Positions 46,228 through 55,787 of a stretch of 64,000 nt of DNA are shown here, one piece after another (position 1 is the first letter of the stretch; every line of letters begins with the position of its first letter). The stretch covers positions 1,054,001 through 1,118,000 of the forward strand of contig JAGVVL010000002.1 of assembly GCA_018287875.1 (NCBI GenBank). The letters run 5' to 3'. This DNA is from Nigrospora sphaerica. Taxonomy: Eukaryota; Ascomycota; Sordariomycetes; Amphisphaeriales; Apiosporaceae. The position numbers were made by a program, and so were the translations under genes. Under the pieces are notes generated by a model, which saw only the letters and a list, made by a program, of their open reading frames with translations, made no database searches and was not told the DNA's origin.

Positions 46228-47338
46228 TTAGATGAGCAAGTCCCAAACGACGAGAAACGTGCATAGGCCACACGTCGCATAGAAGGTATACTTGGCGGGG
46301 CTGGGCCGTTGCGTCGCCTTTGCAAGCTCCTTTTTGCCCCTGTCCACATTTTCCGTCGTGTTGAACGAGTCGGTCACGAGCTGTTCAATATGGGCCGCTT
46401 GCGTGGCCAAGTTTCCGACCAGCTGTGTTTGCAGCTCCGAGATCTCCAGAAGCGATTTCTCGGCCGTCCTGTTGGTGTCGTAGGTTAGCCAGAGCCGACC
46501 GTGCCCAGCCTAGACAACTGTCTTACCTGACTTGGTCCAACCTGCTCTCGTAGTGTCGCAGCATGTCGTGGTTTTGCTTTTCGAACATTTGGACCTGCTC
46601 GGCCGATAGATCTTCGGCGGGGTTGTACGAGGGCCGTTCTTCGGGCGGCAACGTCTGGGACGGCTTCCTCTTCTCCCGACCCGGGCTGACGGGTTCCGGT
46701 GCCAACCCGAGGTTTCTCAACTGGGCGCCCTGAGCCGTTGCCAGTACGCTCTGGCTCTTCTCGGTTTCGCGCTTGATGCGCACTTCCACCATGTCCTGTC
46801 TCGTTTTGACACATTCTTTCAGGCGTTCCTGGATCATCAGCAGCACGCTCTCCCGGTGCGCACTGATGAATTTGGCCTTTTCCTCGGCCTCCAAGTGCTC
46901 GGGGGTTTTGCTGATGACGCCGCCGCCAGCGGCCCAGGAGCCGAGCGCCCCCAGCCCGCGGGAGAACTTTTTGGCAATCAGGCCGGCCTCCATCTCCCGC
47001 CGGGCGTGTTCGGCATCCGACAGCTCACGGACCTTGGCGTTCAGCTGGCGCAGCATCGCATTAGAGTTGGCATCGATCTCCTCGCGGTCGCGATCGGTGA
47101 GCGAGCGCGGCTGGCGATCATTTCGGGCAGAGCGGACGAGGGCTCGTCGCGGCGGGGCGGTCGATAGGTAGGCCTGGCGGATGTTGCGCAGGTCGCGATG
47201 CAACGAGGTGATGGCGTGGTGGATCTTGTAGGCCTCCTTCAAGAACTCCTCCAGGTTGTCGACGCTGAAGCTGCGTTGGGTCGGGCGAGCTTGGTGTTGG
47301 GCCAGGAGGCCGTCGAAGATGGGGGTAAGGTCGGTCAT
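46228..47338 (-). CDS. UFE1: ER Qa-SNARE, UFE1/syntaxin-18 family
   Basis: Two exons, 46527-47338 and 46228-46468, encode 350 residues. The 58-bp intron joins LDQVR to TAEKSLLEIS. The protein is the ER target SNARE for Golgi-to-ER vesicles. The N-terminus (MTDLTPIFDGLLAQH; FLKEAYKIHHAITSLHRDLRNIRQAYLS) matches the syntaxin-18 N-terminal domain. A long helical middle includes an Ala/Gly-rich insertion near residue 155. The SNARE helix runs EKSLLEISELQTQLVGNLATQAAHIEQLVTD with the central glutamine in ATQAAHIEQL, followed by KGKK-like basic residues and a C-terminal anchor (YTFYATCGLCTFLVVW). The start at 47338 was chosen on family match; the frame continues upstream with Arg/His-rich text unlike the family. 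Clients and regulation are not visible. Confidence 0.9.
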
Positions 47339-48521
47339 CGTGGTCGTAGGCTTGCCGGCATATCGGTTGCGCAGCTCATAGTTTGCGGCCCAGAAGACTT
47401 CCCGGGATAGGCGGGCAAGGAGCGCCCGGAGGCCAGGGTGTGGATGGTTCCCAACGTGCGTGTGCGTGAGGTGTGCACTTTCTGCATGCGGATGGCTCGT
47501 CGTACGCTCGCGTGGGAAAGCCACGATACACAATAGGCAAGTATGAAGTAGCTCCCTGGTGGACGGATCCCAGTTCCGGTTGTGACGTGATAAGTGGAAC
47601 GCCACGTGTGGCTGACTCGCGACGATCCGCCCACGCCAGGGACGTGTACGACAACTTGCACGGGAGACACGATCTGCTGGAATGGATGGAATCTTTCATC
47701 GCTGAAAAAAGAGGTCTGGGAACCGCTCGTCGGGAAAAGATTATCAACGGATCGCGTTATGTTGCCAACTCAATGAGTTCGCCATTATTCGGGATCGGCT
47801 GTTGGCTTTGGCCATCCGACAGGCGGCGCCTGACGCCATCCAAAATCCTCTCACCACATCCCTGCTGAGGCTCTTATTAAGCTCTGCTGGCACATCATGA
47901 TCCCGAATTCGGCACTCGCTTCTCGCAGGGCGGATTACATAACTGAAGCTGTAAGCCAGTCGCAGCGCCTCCTCAAACACGGCTCCCGGAAATAACACCG
48001 AGTACGTTTTGCTTGAAGCTCGGGTGGGTAGCAGACAAGAGGTCTTCTCCTCCGTGCCTACCTACGTGCTTAGCACCTACCAAACCAAGCCACTGGCCGC
48101 GAGATGCAGATCCCGGTGGCGAAGGTAGCGAACGAGCATTGCCTGCCTTATCTCTCCCAACTACCGAAACTCCACGACTGCAGCAAGGGGCCAGTCGGAC
48201 CAGCTCCCCTTGTCCTGGTCGTCATGGCCGTCCATGCCATGGATCGCCCCCATCTATTGGTGGGACTTCCAGGCTGCTTGACTGGCACTCCGGGAATAAA
48301 AATTCTCAGCTCTTTGCTTCCAACTGGGCCTAATTGCGCGGCCCCTAGCTCCCGTTGAACCCCCGTAGTAGACCGGATATAAGAAATACCATGCTCGGCC
48401 AACCGGTCCGATGCCGCTCCACAAGACGTAACGTTTTCCGGTGACTCAAGACTTATCGCCATGGAGCTCTCTCTTTCTTCCCCTTTAACAGCATTTCCTC
48501 CTGCTTTGGCCTCTTCGTCGA
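47339..48521. other. Divergent promoter region
   Basis: These 1.18 kb lie between the SNARE gene (minus) and the MFS gene (plus). A GATATAAG word at about 48374 lies 145 bp before the MFS start and could act as a TATA element. No coding sequence is seen. Confidence 0.55.
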
Positions 48522-50258
48522 ATGGCCGATAAGTCACTACAAATGACGGACAACCCACCGGTCGGGAGGGCGTCTCCTGACGGGAACGAGCGCCTTTCGG
48601 GTCGAAACAGCCCGGTTCACGGCGGCCGGGTCGGCTCGGCACGCCGAGACTCTCCACAACACGACAGTCACAGCGATCTGGAAGACACACTGGGCCAGGA
48701 TGACCAGCCGCAAGATTTGACCGCTATCTCGCGGGTATCTAGCGGGCCGGCCTACAGCGCATTCTCCCCCAGAATGAAAGCATGGATTGTTGCTATGAAC
48801 TGCTTCTCGGCATTTATATCGCCGACAACGGCCAACATATACTTCCCAGCACTGCCAGCCGTGGCCAGGGACTTGGGCGTGACCATCAGCCAAGTGAATC
48901 TTTCTTTGACGACCTTCCAGATATTCCAAGGCTTGGCGCCTACCATCTTCGGGGACTTGGGCGACGGTGCCGGCAGGCGACCGGCCTTTATCATTGCCAT
49001 GATCATTTACCTCGGGGCCAACATTGGGCTGGCCCTGCAGCGAAACTACGCCGCCCTGCTGGTCCTGCGGATGCTGCAGAGTGGCGGAAGCAGTGGGACA
49101 CTGGCCATGGTTTACGCCGTCGTTGCCGATATTGCCCCCAGCTCCGAAAGGGGTCGCTACATGGGCATCGTGGGCGCGGGAATCACCATCGGCCCGGCCC
49201 TGGGGCCCGTCATCGGCGGCCTCCTCACGCAGTATCTCGGGTGGCCGTCCATTTTCTGGTTCCTGACCATCGTGTCGGTCGTGTTCCTGATCCCCTATGT
49301 CCTGGCCGTGCCGGAGACGTGCCGCAAGATCGTGGGCAACGGCTCGATTCCGCCTCAAGGGTGGAACATGACTCTGGTTGATATTCTGCGCGCCCGTCGG
49401 CGTCCCGCGGATCCGTCCCGCCCCAGCGTCAAGACGCGGATTCCGGTGCCGAACCCGTTCAATACCCTGCGGGTGCTCGGCCACAAGGACATGGCCATGC
49501 TCCTCCTGTACAATGCGATGGTCTATATCGGCTTCCAGACCTTCTCGTCGACCCTTGCCACCCAGTTCTCGGCCATCTATCACTTTAGCGATATCCAGCT
49601 CGGCCTGTGCTACTTGCCCTTCGGCGTCGCCTGTACCATCGCCTCCATCAGTCAAGGGTTCATCATCGACTGGAACTACCGCCGAACGGCCAAGAAGCTG
49701 GGCATCAAGATCGATCGCAAGCGGGGGGACAGCCTGAAAGACTTCCCCATCGAGCGCGTGCGTATTCAGGTTGTCCGTCCCCTGCTTGTGGTCGGCGCGG
49801 CGGCGTACATTGCCTACGGCTGGGTAATGCAGGCCGAGCTTCACGTGGCCATCCCGCTGATGCTGTCCTTCTTCATTGGTCTTTGCGTCACCGGCTCCTT
49901 CCAGGTCATCAACACTCTCATCGTGGATCTTTACCCCGAGGCTCCGGCGACGGCGACGGCGGCCAACAACCTCACGCGCTGTCTGCTCGGTTCCGTCTCC
50001 ACCGCCCTCATCGAGAAGATAATCCAGGCCATGGGACGGGGTTGGGCCTTTACCATGATCGCCTTGATTTTTACCGTGACCAGCCCCACGCTGTGGGTGA
50101 TACAGAAGTACGGACCGAAGTATCGGGAGCAGCGACGGCTAAAGACGCTGGAAGCGGCCAAGGAGAAGGAAGCCCAAGAAGCCGACGCCCAACCGGATGC
50201 GGGCATAGTCGGCGGACCCAGCTCCAGCGTCCCGCAAAGCAGGGAGAAGCGCGCATGA
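48522..50258 (+). CDS. MFS drug:H+ antiporter, DHA1 (12-TM) type
   Basis: A single intronless exon encodes 578 residues. About 80 N-terminal residues are hydrophilic and Asp/Ser/Gly-rich, then twelve hydrophobic segments are seen. The inter-helix motif A is GDLGDGAGRRPAFI, motif B-like text is LRMLQSGGSSGTLAM, and motif C is ITIGPALGPVIGGLL in helix 5, which marks antiporters. A central cytosolic loop of about 70 residues (RARRRPADPSRPSVKTRIPV) separates the two halves. The C-terminus is Glu/Ala-rich and charged. Family members (QDR/FLR/AQR-like) export drugs, organic acids or polyamines; the substrate here is not deducible. The ATG at 48522 is the first in frame. A decayed FAD monooxygenase lies next door, but the transporter frame is intact. 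Confidence 0.92.
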   Translation: MADKSLQMTDNPPVGRASPDGNERLSGRNSPVHGGRVGSARRDSPQHDSHSDLEDTLGQDDQPQDLTAISRVSSGPAYSAFSPRMKAWIVAMNCFSAFISPTTANIYFPALPAVARDLGVTISQVNLSLTTFQIFQGLAPTIFGDLGDGAGRRPAFIIAMIIYLGANIGLALQRNYAALLVLRMLQSGGSSGTLAMVYAVVADIAPSSERGRYMGIVGAGITIGPALGPVIGGLLTQYLGWPSIFWFLTIVSVVFLIPYVLAVPETCRKIVGNGSIPPQGWNMTLVDILRARRRPADPSRPSVKTRIPVPNPFNTLRVLGHKDMAMLLLYNAMVYIGFQTFSSTLATQFSAIYHFSDIQLGLCYLPFGVACTIASISQGFIIDWNYRRTAKKLGIKIDRKRGDSLKDFPIERVRIQVVRPLLVVGAAAYIAYGWVMQAELHVAIPLMLSFFIGLCVTGSFQVINTLIVDLYPEAPATATAANNLTRCLLGSVSTALIEKIIQAMGRGWAFTMIALIFTVTSPTLWVIQKYGPKYREQRRLKTLEAAKEKEAQEADAQPDAGIVGGPSSSVPQSREKRA

Positions 50259-50639
50259 GGGAACTTCTCGAGGGCGCGCAATATCCCGGAGGCCATGAGT
50301 GTTGAAGCGTCTCCGGCCTTACGAGATGCCGGACAACTCACTCGGTTCGAGGGATTCGGAATTCCTTTGCAAATTTTGAGACGACTCCACTCAACATTGT
50401 AAACAATGCGATCAGAATTAAACGTAATGTAAGGGAGGAACATGACGGGCCCCTTTTGAAATTCGAACCCCTGCGATGGCTTACGCCTCTCCGCCCTTTT
50501 CGGGTGCTGGCTTACGCTCATATACACGCTACACTCACAACAACACGCCGCCATGACCTCGCCGCGGATGAGAACTTTAACCCCGCGCAACAACCCGAGG
50601 TACTATAGAAGGTAGGAAAAAAAAGGTTACCCGATGCGT
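50259..50639. other. Intergenic stretch with a short direct repeat
   Basis: TGGCTTACGC occurs at 50477-50486 and 50508-50517. The minus strand also has a near B-box (GGTTCGAATTTC), but no full tRNA folds. The rest is the 3' flank of the MFS gene. Confidence 0.5.
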
Positions 50640-51303
50640 TCATGACAACGGTCCTTTCTCTCGACCATGGGCGGCGTCTTTGCCCCGACGCGCGCGCACA
50701 GCGGGTCTTGGCTGCGCAAGGCGGTGAGCACCTCGTCTAGCCGCCTGGGGCGGCTCCACGACTCGGCCGCGTCGCGCGTCTCGGGCCGCATCAGCACCCA
50801 GCAGCAGCCGGCCCCGTTCTGGATGGTGCCGAAGAGCAGGTGCATGCCGGGCACGATCCAGCCGTTGAACGTGTCGCCGTCGTTGCAGAAGCCCGCCGTC
50901 GCCGGGTCCGCCAGCATGTCCTCGTTGCTGAACCTATGCGACGCAAGCGCGCGCGCGTGCGCCCCCGTCAGCAACTTTGGCGCCCCCGGAATGCGGGTGA
51001 GCAGCCACGAGGGCCACCACGGAATCCCCCCTACCAGGCCCGCTCGCCCCGGTGGCCGTTGAAATGGGGGCCCGCCGGGCCCGATTCGGGCGTCTTTTGG
51101 TTGATGATGATCTCGCCCGTGTCGCACTTGCGGATGTTGAACCCGTGCGCCCGCAGGCCGATGCTGTAGGCCCGCATGCGTCGTGCCACCTCGCCGTCGG
51201 ACCAGCGCGCAAAGATGCGCCCCGCGTTGGGTCCGAACGAGATGATGTCCCCCAGCTGCTTCAGCTCGGCGAACCTGCGCCGACTATGATTGCCTGGATG
51301 TCC
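50640..51303 (-). pseudogene. Relic of a FAD-dependent monooxygenase
   Basis: Minus-strand fragments match the salicylate-hydroxylase-like class of FAD monooxygenases in order, but with pieces missing. The dinucleotide-fold start (DIQAIIVGAG, 51273-51302) is followed at once, in another frame, by FAELKQLGDIISFGPNAGRI and KTPESGPAGPHFNGHRGE. The rest of the GxGxxG loop and about 30 residues are absent. A stop follows within three codons. A third frame then gives LADPATAGFCNDGDTFNGWI and VPGMHLLFGTIQ, ending at a stop before the expected GDAAHP motif. So it carries at least two internal deletions, frameshifts and a lost C-terminus. It cannot encode a working enzyme. I do not see typical short-intron borders explaining the gaps. 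Confidence 0.75.
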
Positions 51304-52566
51304 GTCCTGGGTCGCTCCGGTGAGCCGTTGGAAGCGCCGTCGACCGTCAAGTTGGCTGGATGTCTTTTGCCTTGGAGTTGGGTTGATCACCTGAATAATT
51401 ACTTACCCGTCGGCGTATCGACACGGCCTACCTCGCTTTTGAGGAACGTCTTTACTTGACTGTTACGTTACGAAACCCCCTCCTAGTCCCTCCCTCCACC
51501 ATCCGAGCCGTGAGCCTGTTTCTGGAGTGCAGTCCAACAATCCCCCTGCCATAGGCACGGCGTGGCGACGTTATGTGTGGGGATGGCGAAAGAGTGCCAC
51601 TCGTCGGCAATCTGACGTTCCCGCACCCCGAGGGTCGGCGGGGGATGCGGGCCTCCAACCGGGCGGCTCCAAGCGGGCTAATTGCACACATACTGGCAGT
51701 GTGATTGGCAGGCTAGCCTGCATAGCCTGAGGTTCTGCGCTGACATGCCGTCGCCGGTGCCCTGCGAGGAGTGGGCAGCGTGATTCACAGTTCCGAACCG
51801 CAGGGATGGCACTTCACAGACCAACCAGCGTAAGGAATATAGTAGGGTTCCCCTAGGTTTCGGTATTCATGACCCAGCCCAACAACCCACGCTAACCTAT
51901 GCGACGCATGGGTTAAATATGGATTGCTAAGAAACCCCATGGGCTACCCATGGGTAACCACTTCCGTATTAACTTGCCCATGGGTGGTTGTACTCCACAT
52001 AAATTCTCATCGGTGGTTTGTATTCGGTGTAAGTCGTCCTCGGTAGTCCGTGAGTAACCCATAAGATACCTGGGTCACCCATAGGCAATCCAGAAAACGC
52101 ATGGGCTTTCCCTGGGTAACCCATGGCCGCCCATTATCGAAGTCTAGGTTCCTCCGCTCGGCGGTACATCAACCGCTTTCTTCGGCGCCCCTAAGAATGC
52201 CGAGGTCGAAACCGCTAAGACGGATGTGAAGGTGGTGAGAGCGGAGGCGGCCAGATCGATCGAGCCGCATCGCTCTCCATGCATTTCCAGAAGCCGATCG
52301 CGAAGGGCAACAGAGGAAAAGAGAGAGAGAGGGAGATCGAGACCCCGCCTATGGCGTCGGTTGAGGGCAAAGGATGCTTGGCGTTTAAAAAGGCCAATGG
52401 GAGCGCATGTATGTCCTGCCGCTTATGAATCCTCCCAGCATCATATCATCGCGCAACTCCTTCTTTTGATCGGGAATCCGGCCTTTAAAAACCTCAGGTT
52501 GAAGACCAGCGTGAGGAAGTGTGATAGCAATCCAACCCAAAACAACTTTCATCTACACCCATCACC
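51304..52566. other. Intergenic region with CCCATGGG repeats
   Basis: This lies between the monooxygenase relic and the short-chain dehydrogenase gene. No coding sequence is seen. The central part holds the palindrome cluster listed separately. The dehydrogenase promoter should lie at 52130-52560, and a GTTTAAAAAGG word occurs at 52382. Confidence 0.55.
51906..52128. repeat. Cluster of CCCATGGG palindromes and variants
   Basis: Perfect CCCATGGG occurs at 51936-51943, 51947-51954 (as ACCCATGGGT) and 51977-51984. Related words (GCATGGG, TAACCCAT, CCTGGGT, AACCCATGG) recur at about 51906, 52060, 52070, 52099, 52111 and 52117. The cluster spans about 220 bp, 440 bp upstream of the dehydrogenase start. 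It may be a regulatory array or a degenerate satellite. Confidence 0.6.
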
Positions 52567-53670
52567 ATGACGTCGAATTCGAGCTGGGGCGAGAAGACAT
52601 CGGCCAAGGAGGCGGCCGGGGTCTTTGCGGATCGCATCCGGGGCCGCAATGGTAAGCACCCCGTTCCCGGCACGAAAGAAAAGGGGACATGTTGACTAAG
52701 AGAAACCTGCCTCCGTTCAGTGGTCATTACGGGCGTGGGACCCCACGGCATCGGCGAGGGCACGGCGCGGGCCATCGCGTCCCAGAAGCCGGGCCGGCTG
52801 ATCTTCGCGTCGCGGACACCGGCCAACATGGAGGCCGTCGCGGCGCAGCTCCGCGCCGAGTACCCGGGCGTCACCATCGAATCGGTGACGCTGGACCTGG
52901 CGTCACAGGCGTCGGTGCGGCGGGCGGCCGACGAGATCGCCGGCCTCGTGCCGGCCGTCGACGTGCTCATCAACAACGCGGCCGTGACGCCCAAGAGGCG
53001 CGAGCTGACGGCCGAGGGCCTCGAGCTGCAGTTCGGCGCCAACCACGTCGGCCACTTCCTCTTCACGCTGCGCCTGCTGCCCCTGCTCAGGGCGGCGGCC
53101 GCCGCCGACGGCGCCGTCCCGGGCGCCACGCGCGTCGTCAACGTGTCCAGCTACGGCCACGCCATCTCGCCCCTGCGCTTCCACGACTACAACCTCGAGG
53201 GCAAGGAGGTGCCGGCCGAGGAGCAGTCGACGATGGAGCTGCCGCCGGGCCTCGGCGACAGCCACGACGGCTACGTGCCCATGGTGGCCTACGGCCAGTG
53301 CAAGACGGCCAACATCCTCTTCAGCGTCGGCCTCGAACGCCGCCTCCGCGCCCAGGGCATTGCCTCGTATGCTATCCACCCCGGCAGCGTCGACACCACC
53401 CTCATCGGCCGCCACCAGAGCGAAGATTTCATGATCGCCCTCCACCAGTTGGCCGAGTACTGGGGCAATATCGACGACGCCTCCTCGACTTCAATCGTTG
53501 CCGGCTTCGACCCGGCCCTCGACCAAGACCACGGCAACGTCTACGTCGCCGACTGCCAGTTCGCCAAGGCCCAGGACTATGCGACCGATCCTGCCCTCGC
53601 CGACAAGCTGTGGGAACTCAGCGAAGAACTGACTGGGGAGAAGTTCGACCCGGCCGCCGCGAAACTATAG
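52567..53670 (+). CDS. Short-chain dehydrogenase/reductase
   Basis: Two exons, 52567-52651 and 52721-53670, encode 344 residues. The 69-bp intron splits a valine codon (RGRN-VVITGVG). The NAD(P)-binding Rossmann motif is TGVGPHGIG (TGxxxGxG), then the adenine pocket DLASQASV, the structural motif INNAA, catalytic Ser in NVSSYGH, and catalytic Tyr/Lys in YGQCK. All classic SDR elements are present. The general form (GANHVGHFLFTLRLLPLL; IASYAIHPGSVDT) matches retinol-dehydrogenase/WWOX-like fungal SDRs acting on alcohols or carbonyls. Substrate unknown. A C-terminal extension (FAKAQDYATDPALADKLWE) is common in fungal members. The ATG at 52567 has a good context (ACCATGA). Confidence 0.9.
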
Positions 53671-54803
53671 GATGTGGGCAGAGAAAGGGTCTGGAGAGAG
53701 AGAGAGAGAAGGTTCCTGGGACAGTCAGAGAGGACAGTGTCAGGTAGCAAAGAATACAGAGGAAAAAGAAGAAACAATCTTGACCGTAACGAAGCCTTTG
53801 TTCGCAACCTCACACATGCAGTGCATGCAGACTTGTCGGGGAAGGCAAAAAGTTAAACAACAACCTAGCATCTCTTGGTTTCGATCCAAGGACCTCCGGG
53901 TTATGAGCCCGGCGCGCTTCCGCTGCGCCAAGATGCTTTTTCTTGGTGTTGTTTGTTGAAAGGGGGTCGTTAATCTTTTCTGATGTTTGGGGGTGGGAGA
54001 CGGCCAGGAATGTGATGGGTTCACATGAAATATCGCGGCCAGTGCCGGACGGCTTATTGATCTGCTTGTGGGGGCGTTTCCGTCATGGCTTTGCTTGAAG
54101 TGAGATCCTCTACAATCGTCTATGGTTAAAATGCGGGTCTGAAGGAACCCATGGGCCGTATACTCAGGTAAGTGTTGAGGTAGGTCGGGGTTAGTTAGGG
54201 AAGGCCAGCATAAGGATCGATATTGACGATGGGAAGCCGGGAGTGTATCCTGCCGCCAGTGCTCCTCCAACCCAGTATGGCGAGCCAGAATCAGTATGTT
54301 AGGCATTTACTTTCATGCAGACGCCTTCTTGAGTCTTGGGTTGGCGTCGACGATTGCAAAGAGTGTTCAGTTGACTTAAGGCATGGGGCCGAGTATAGGA
54401 TGTGACCTCCACAGCGCATGCAACACCGAGGGAAGTTCGCCCAAAAGGTGTGTACCGAGTTTTACTGATATCGTTGGCATCACGTGGTAATCGGAGCCTG
54501 GAAAGAGCTGTGAGATATATATGGGGTTGTTGCTGGGGCTCTTTCCATTCGCCGGGAACTTGGCGTGCTTCTTTTAAGTTGGTGGGCCTATTTGAGGTCC
54601 AGCTCTCGCGTTGCCATTAGCGTGTTTGCACATGTAATCGGGCAGGTATCAATAAAGGCGACGTGAATATATTTTCTGACGCCTACTTCCTAGGCCGGTA
54701 AACAATGCTCAATTAGGACCGGGCATCCCAAAGGAATGCCCCCAGCGGTATTATCCCCCATGGCGATCAGAAACCGAGGGCGCGCCATGGGCTACAACCC
54801 CTC
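53671..54803. other. Intergenic region containing an initiator tRNA
   Basis: These 1.13 kb separate the dehydrogenase and GH131 genes (convergent) and contain one tRNA gene at 53866-53937. A short GA-repeat (AGAGAGAGAGAGAG) lies at 53695-53708. No protein gene is seen. Confidence 0.65.
53866..53937 (-). tRNA. Initiator tRNA-Met (CAT)
   Basis: The 72-nt sequence folds as a standard cloverleaf. The acceptor stem is AGCATCT/AGATGCT with A73 and the first pair A1:U72, which is diagnostic of eukaryotic initiators. The D-arm is GCGCAGCGGAAGCGC. The anticodon stem is CCGGG/CCCGG around CTCATAA. The T-arm is CTTGG/CCAAG with T-loop ATCGAAA, in which A54 replaces U54, again an initiator hallmark. There is no intron and no encoded CCA. 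A T-run (TTTTT) about 14 bp downstream on the minus strand should be the Pol III terminator. Confidence 0.93.
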
Positions 54804-55787
54804 TTACTGGAGGCTGATGCAGTTATTAGTGCTGTCCTCCTCGAAAATGCCGCCGTAAATGACACCCTCGTTGATCCCCGACTCTTGGACGCCCGTCTTG
54901 GTAATATCACCAGAGGACTGGAGTCCCTTCTTGAGCGCGCCGAAGTGGAACTGTCCCTTGCCCGAGATGTTGTTGGGCAGAGCCTTGGTCTGGGCCTTGA
55001 GCGGGTTCTTGCCCGTCGAGTAGAAGACCTGGGTGGTGCTAAATGGGAAGAAACCGGGTGTCAGCCACGCGCCGTCACCGTGCCTTCGCAGTCACCACTT
55101 ACTTCTTGTCAAAGTCCAGGGTCAGGGCAAAGTTGTGGAAGGTGTCGGGGGTGAAGGGGGTGGCAAAGAGCGTCTGGACGGGCTGGGAGTTGACGTTGCC
55201 AAAGAGCTGCAGGGTGTCGGGGTTGGGCGTGTTCTGGCCGAGGATGGAGCCCGTCTTCAGGACGATCTGGTTGGTGGAGAAGTCGGCGCTCTCGAGGAAG
55301 ACGAGCTGGTACTCGTGCGTTTGGTTGAGCGGGCGCGTCGCATCCTTCATGAGGCTGAAGTGCAGCGTCTTGACGCCCGACGTCGACGCGTCCTGCCCGT
55401 CATTGCTGGCGGGCAGCAGCTCGAGCCGCCGGAACCCCGTCTGAACGTTGGTCGCGCTGGGCGCGAAGATGGACTTGTCGTTGATGGTCACGCCCACGGG
55501 TTTGGTGGTCTTGTCAAACAGCGACCCGCATGCCTTGGGAAACTCGAGGACCTCGCTGAGCTTGAGGCCTACCCGATGCGCCTGTTAGCAACCCCTCCTC
55601 GCCTCTTCCGGCCCCCTCACCATAACGTACCCTTGCCGAACACGTTGGATGGGTTAAAAATGCCGTTGGCCTTGTCGAACTGGGCCAGCGTAAAGTCGGA
55701 CGGGATGCGGCCGTCAAACTGCAGCTTGCACTGCTGCGAGGCGGCGAGGCCGGCGAGGCCGGCGAGGAGCAGGGACTTGGGAGCCAT
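54804..55787 (-). CDS. Secreted GH131 beta-glucanase
   Basis: Three exons, 55631-55787, 55103-55568 and 54804-55038, encode 285 residues. Introns are 62 and 64 bp and in frame. The N-terminus (MAPKSLLLAGLAGLAASQQ) is a signal peptide, so the enzyme is secreted. The body matches GH131, fungal broad-specificity beta-glucanases acting on beta-1,3/1,6 and beta-1,4 linkages. Conserved text is CKLQFDGRIPSDFTLAQFD, IFAPSATNVQTGFRRLELLP, GVKTLHFSLMKD, HEYQLVFLESADFSTNQIVL, ILGQNTPNPDTLQLFGNVNS, PFTPDTFHNFALTLDFDKN and IYGGIFEEDS near the C-terminus. No carbohydrate-binding module is attached. The family is largely confined to fungi and oomycetes and is common in plant-associated and saprotrophic species. 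The ATG at 55787 is chosen because it opens the signal peptide. Confidence 0.9.

Noticed and set aside
48537..49844. A 435-codon minus-strand frame opposite the MFS exporter
   Set aside because: Shadow frame rich in Gly/Asp/His/Arg with no motif, while the plus strand has a full 12-helix transporter.
50450..50525. Possible tRNA on the minus strand
   Set aside because: Only a near B-box (GGTTCGAATTTC) and a repeated GCGTAAGCCA are present; stems do not form.
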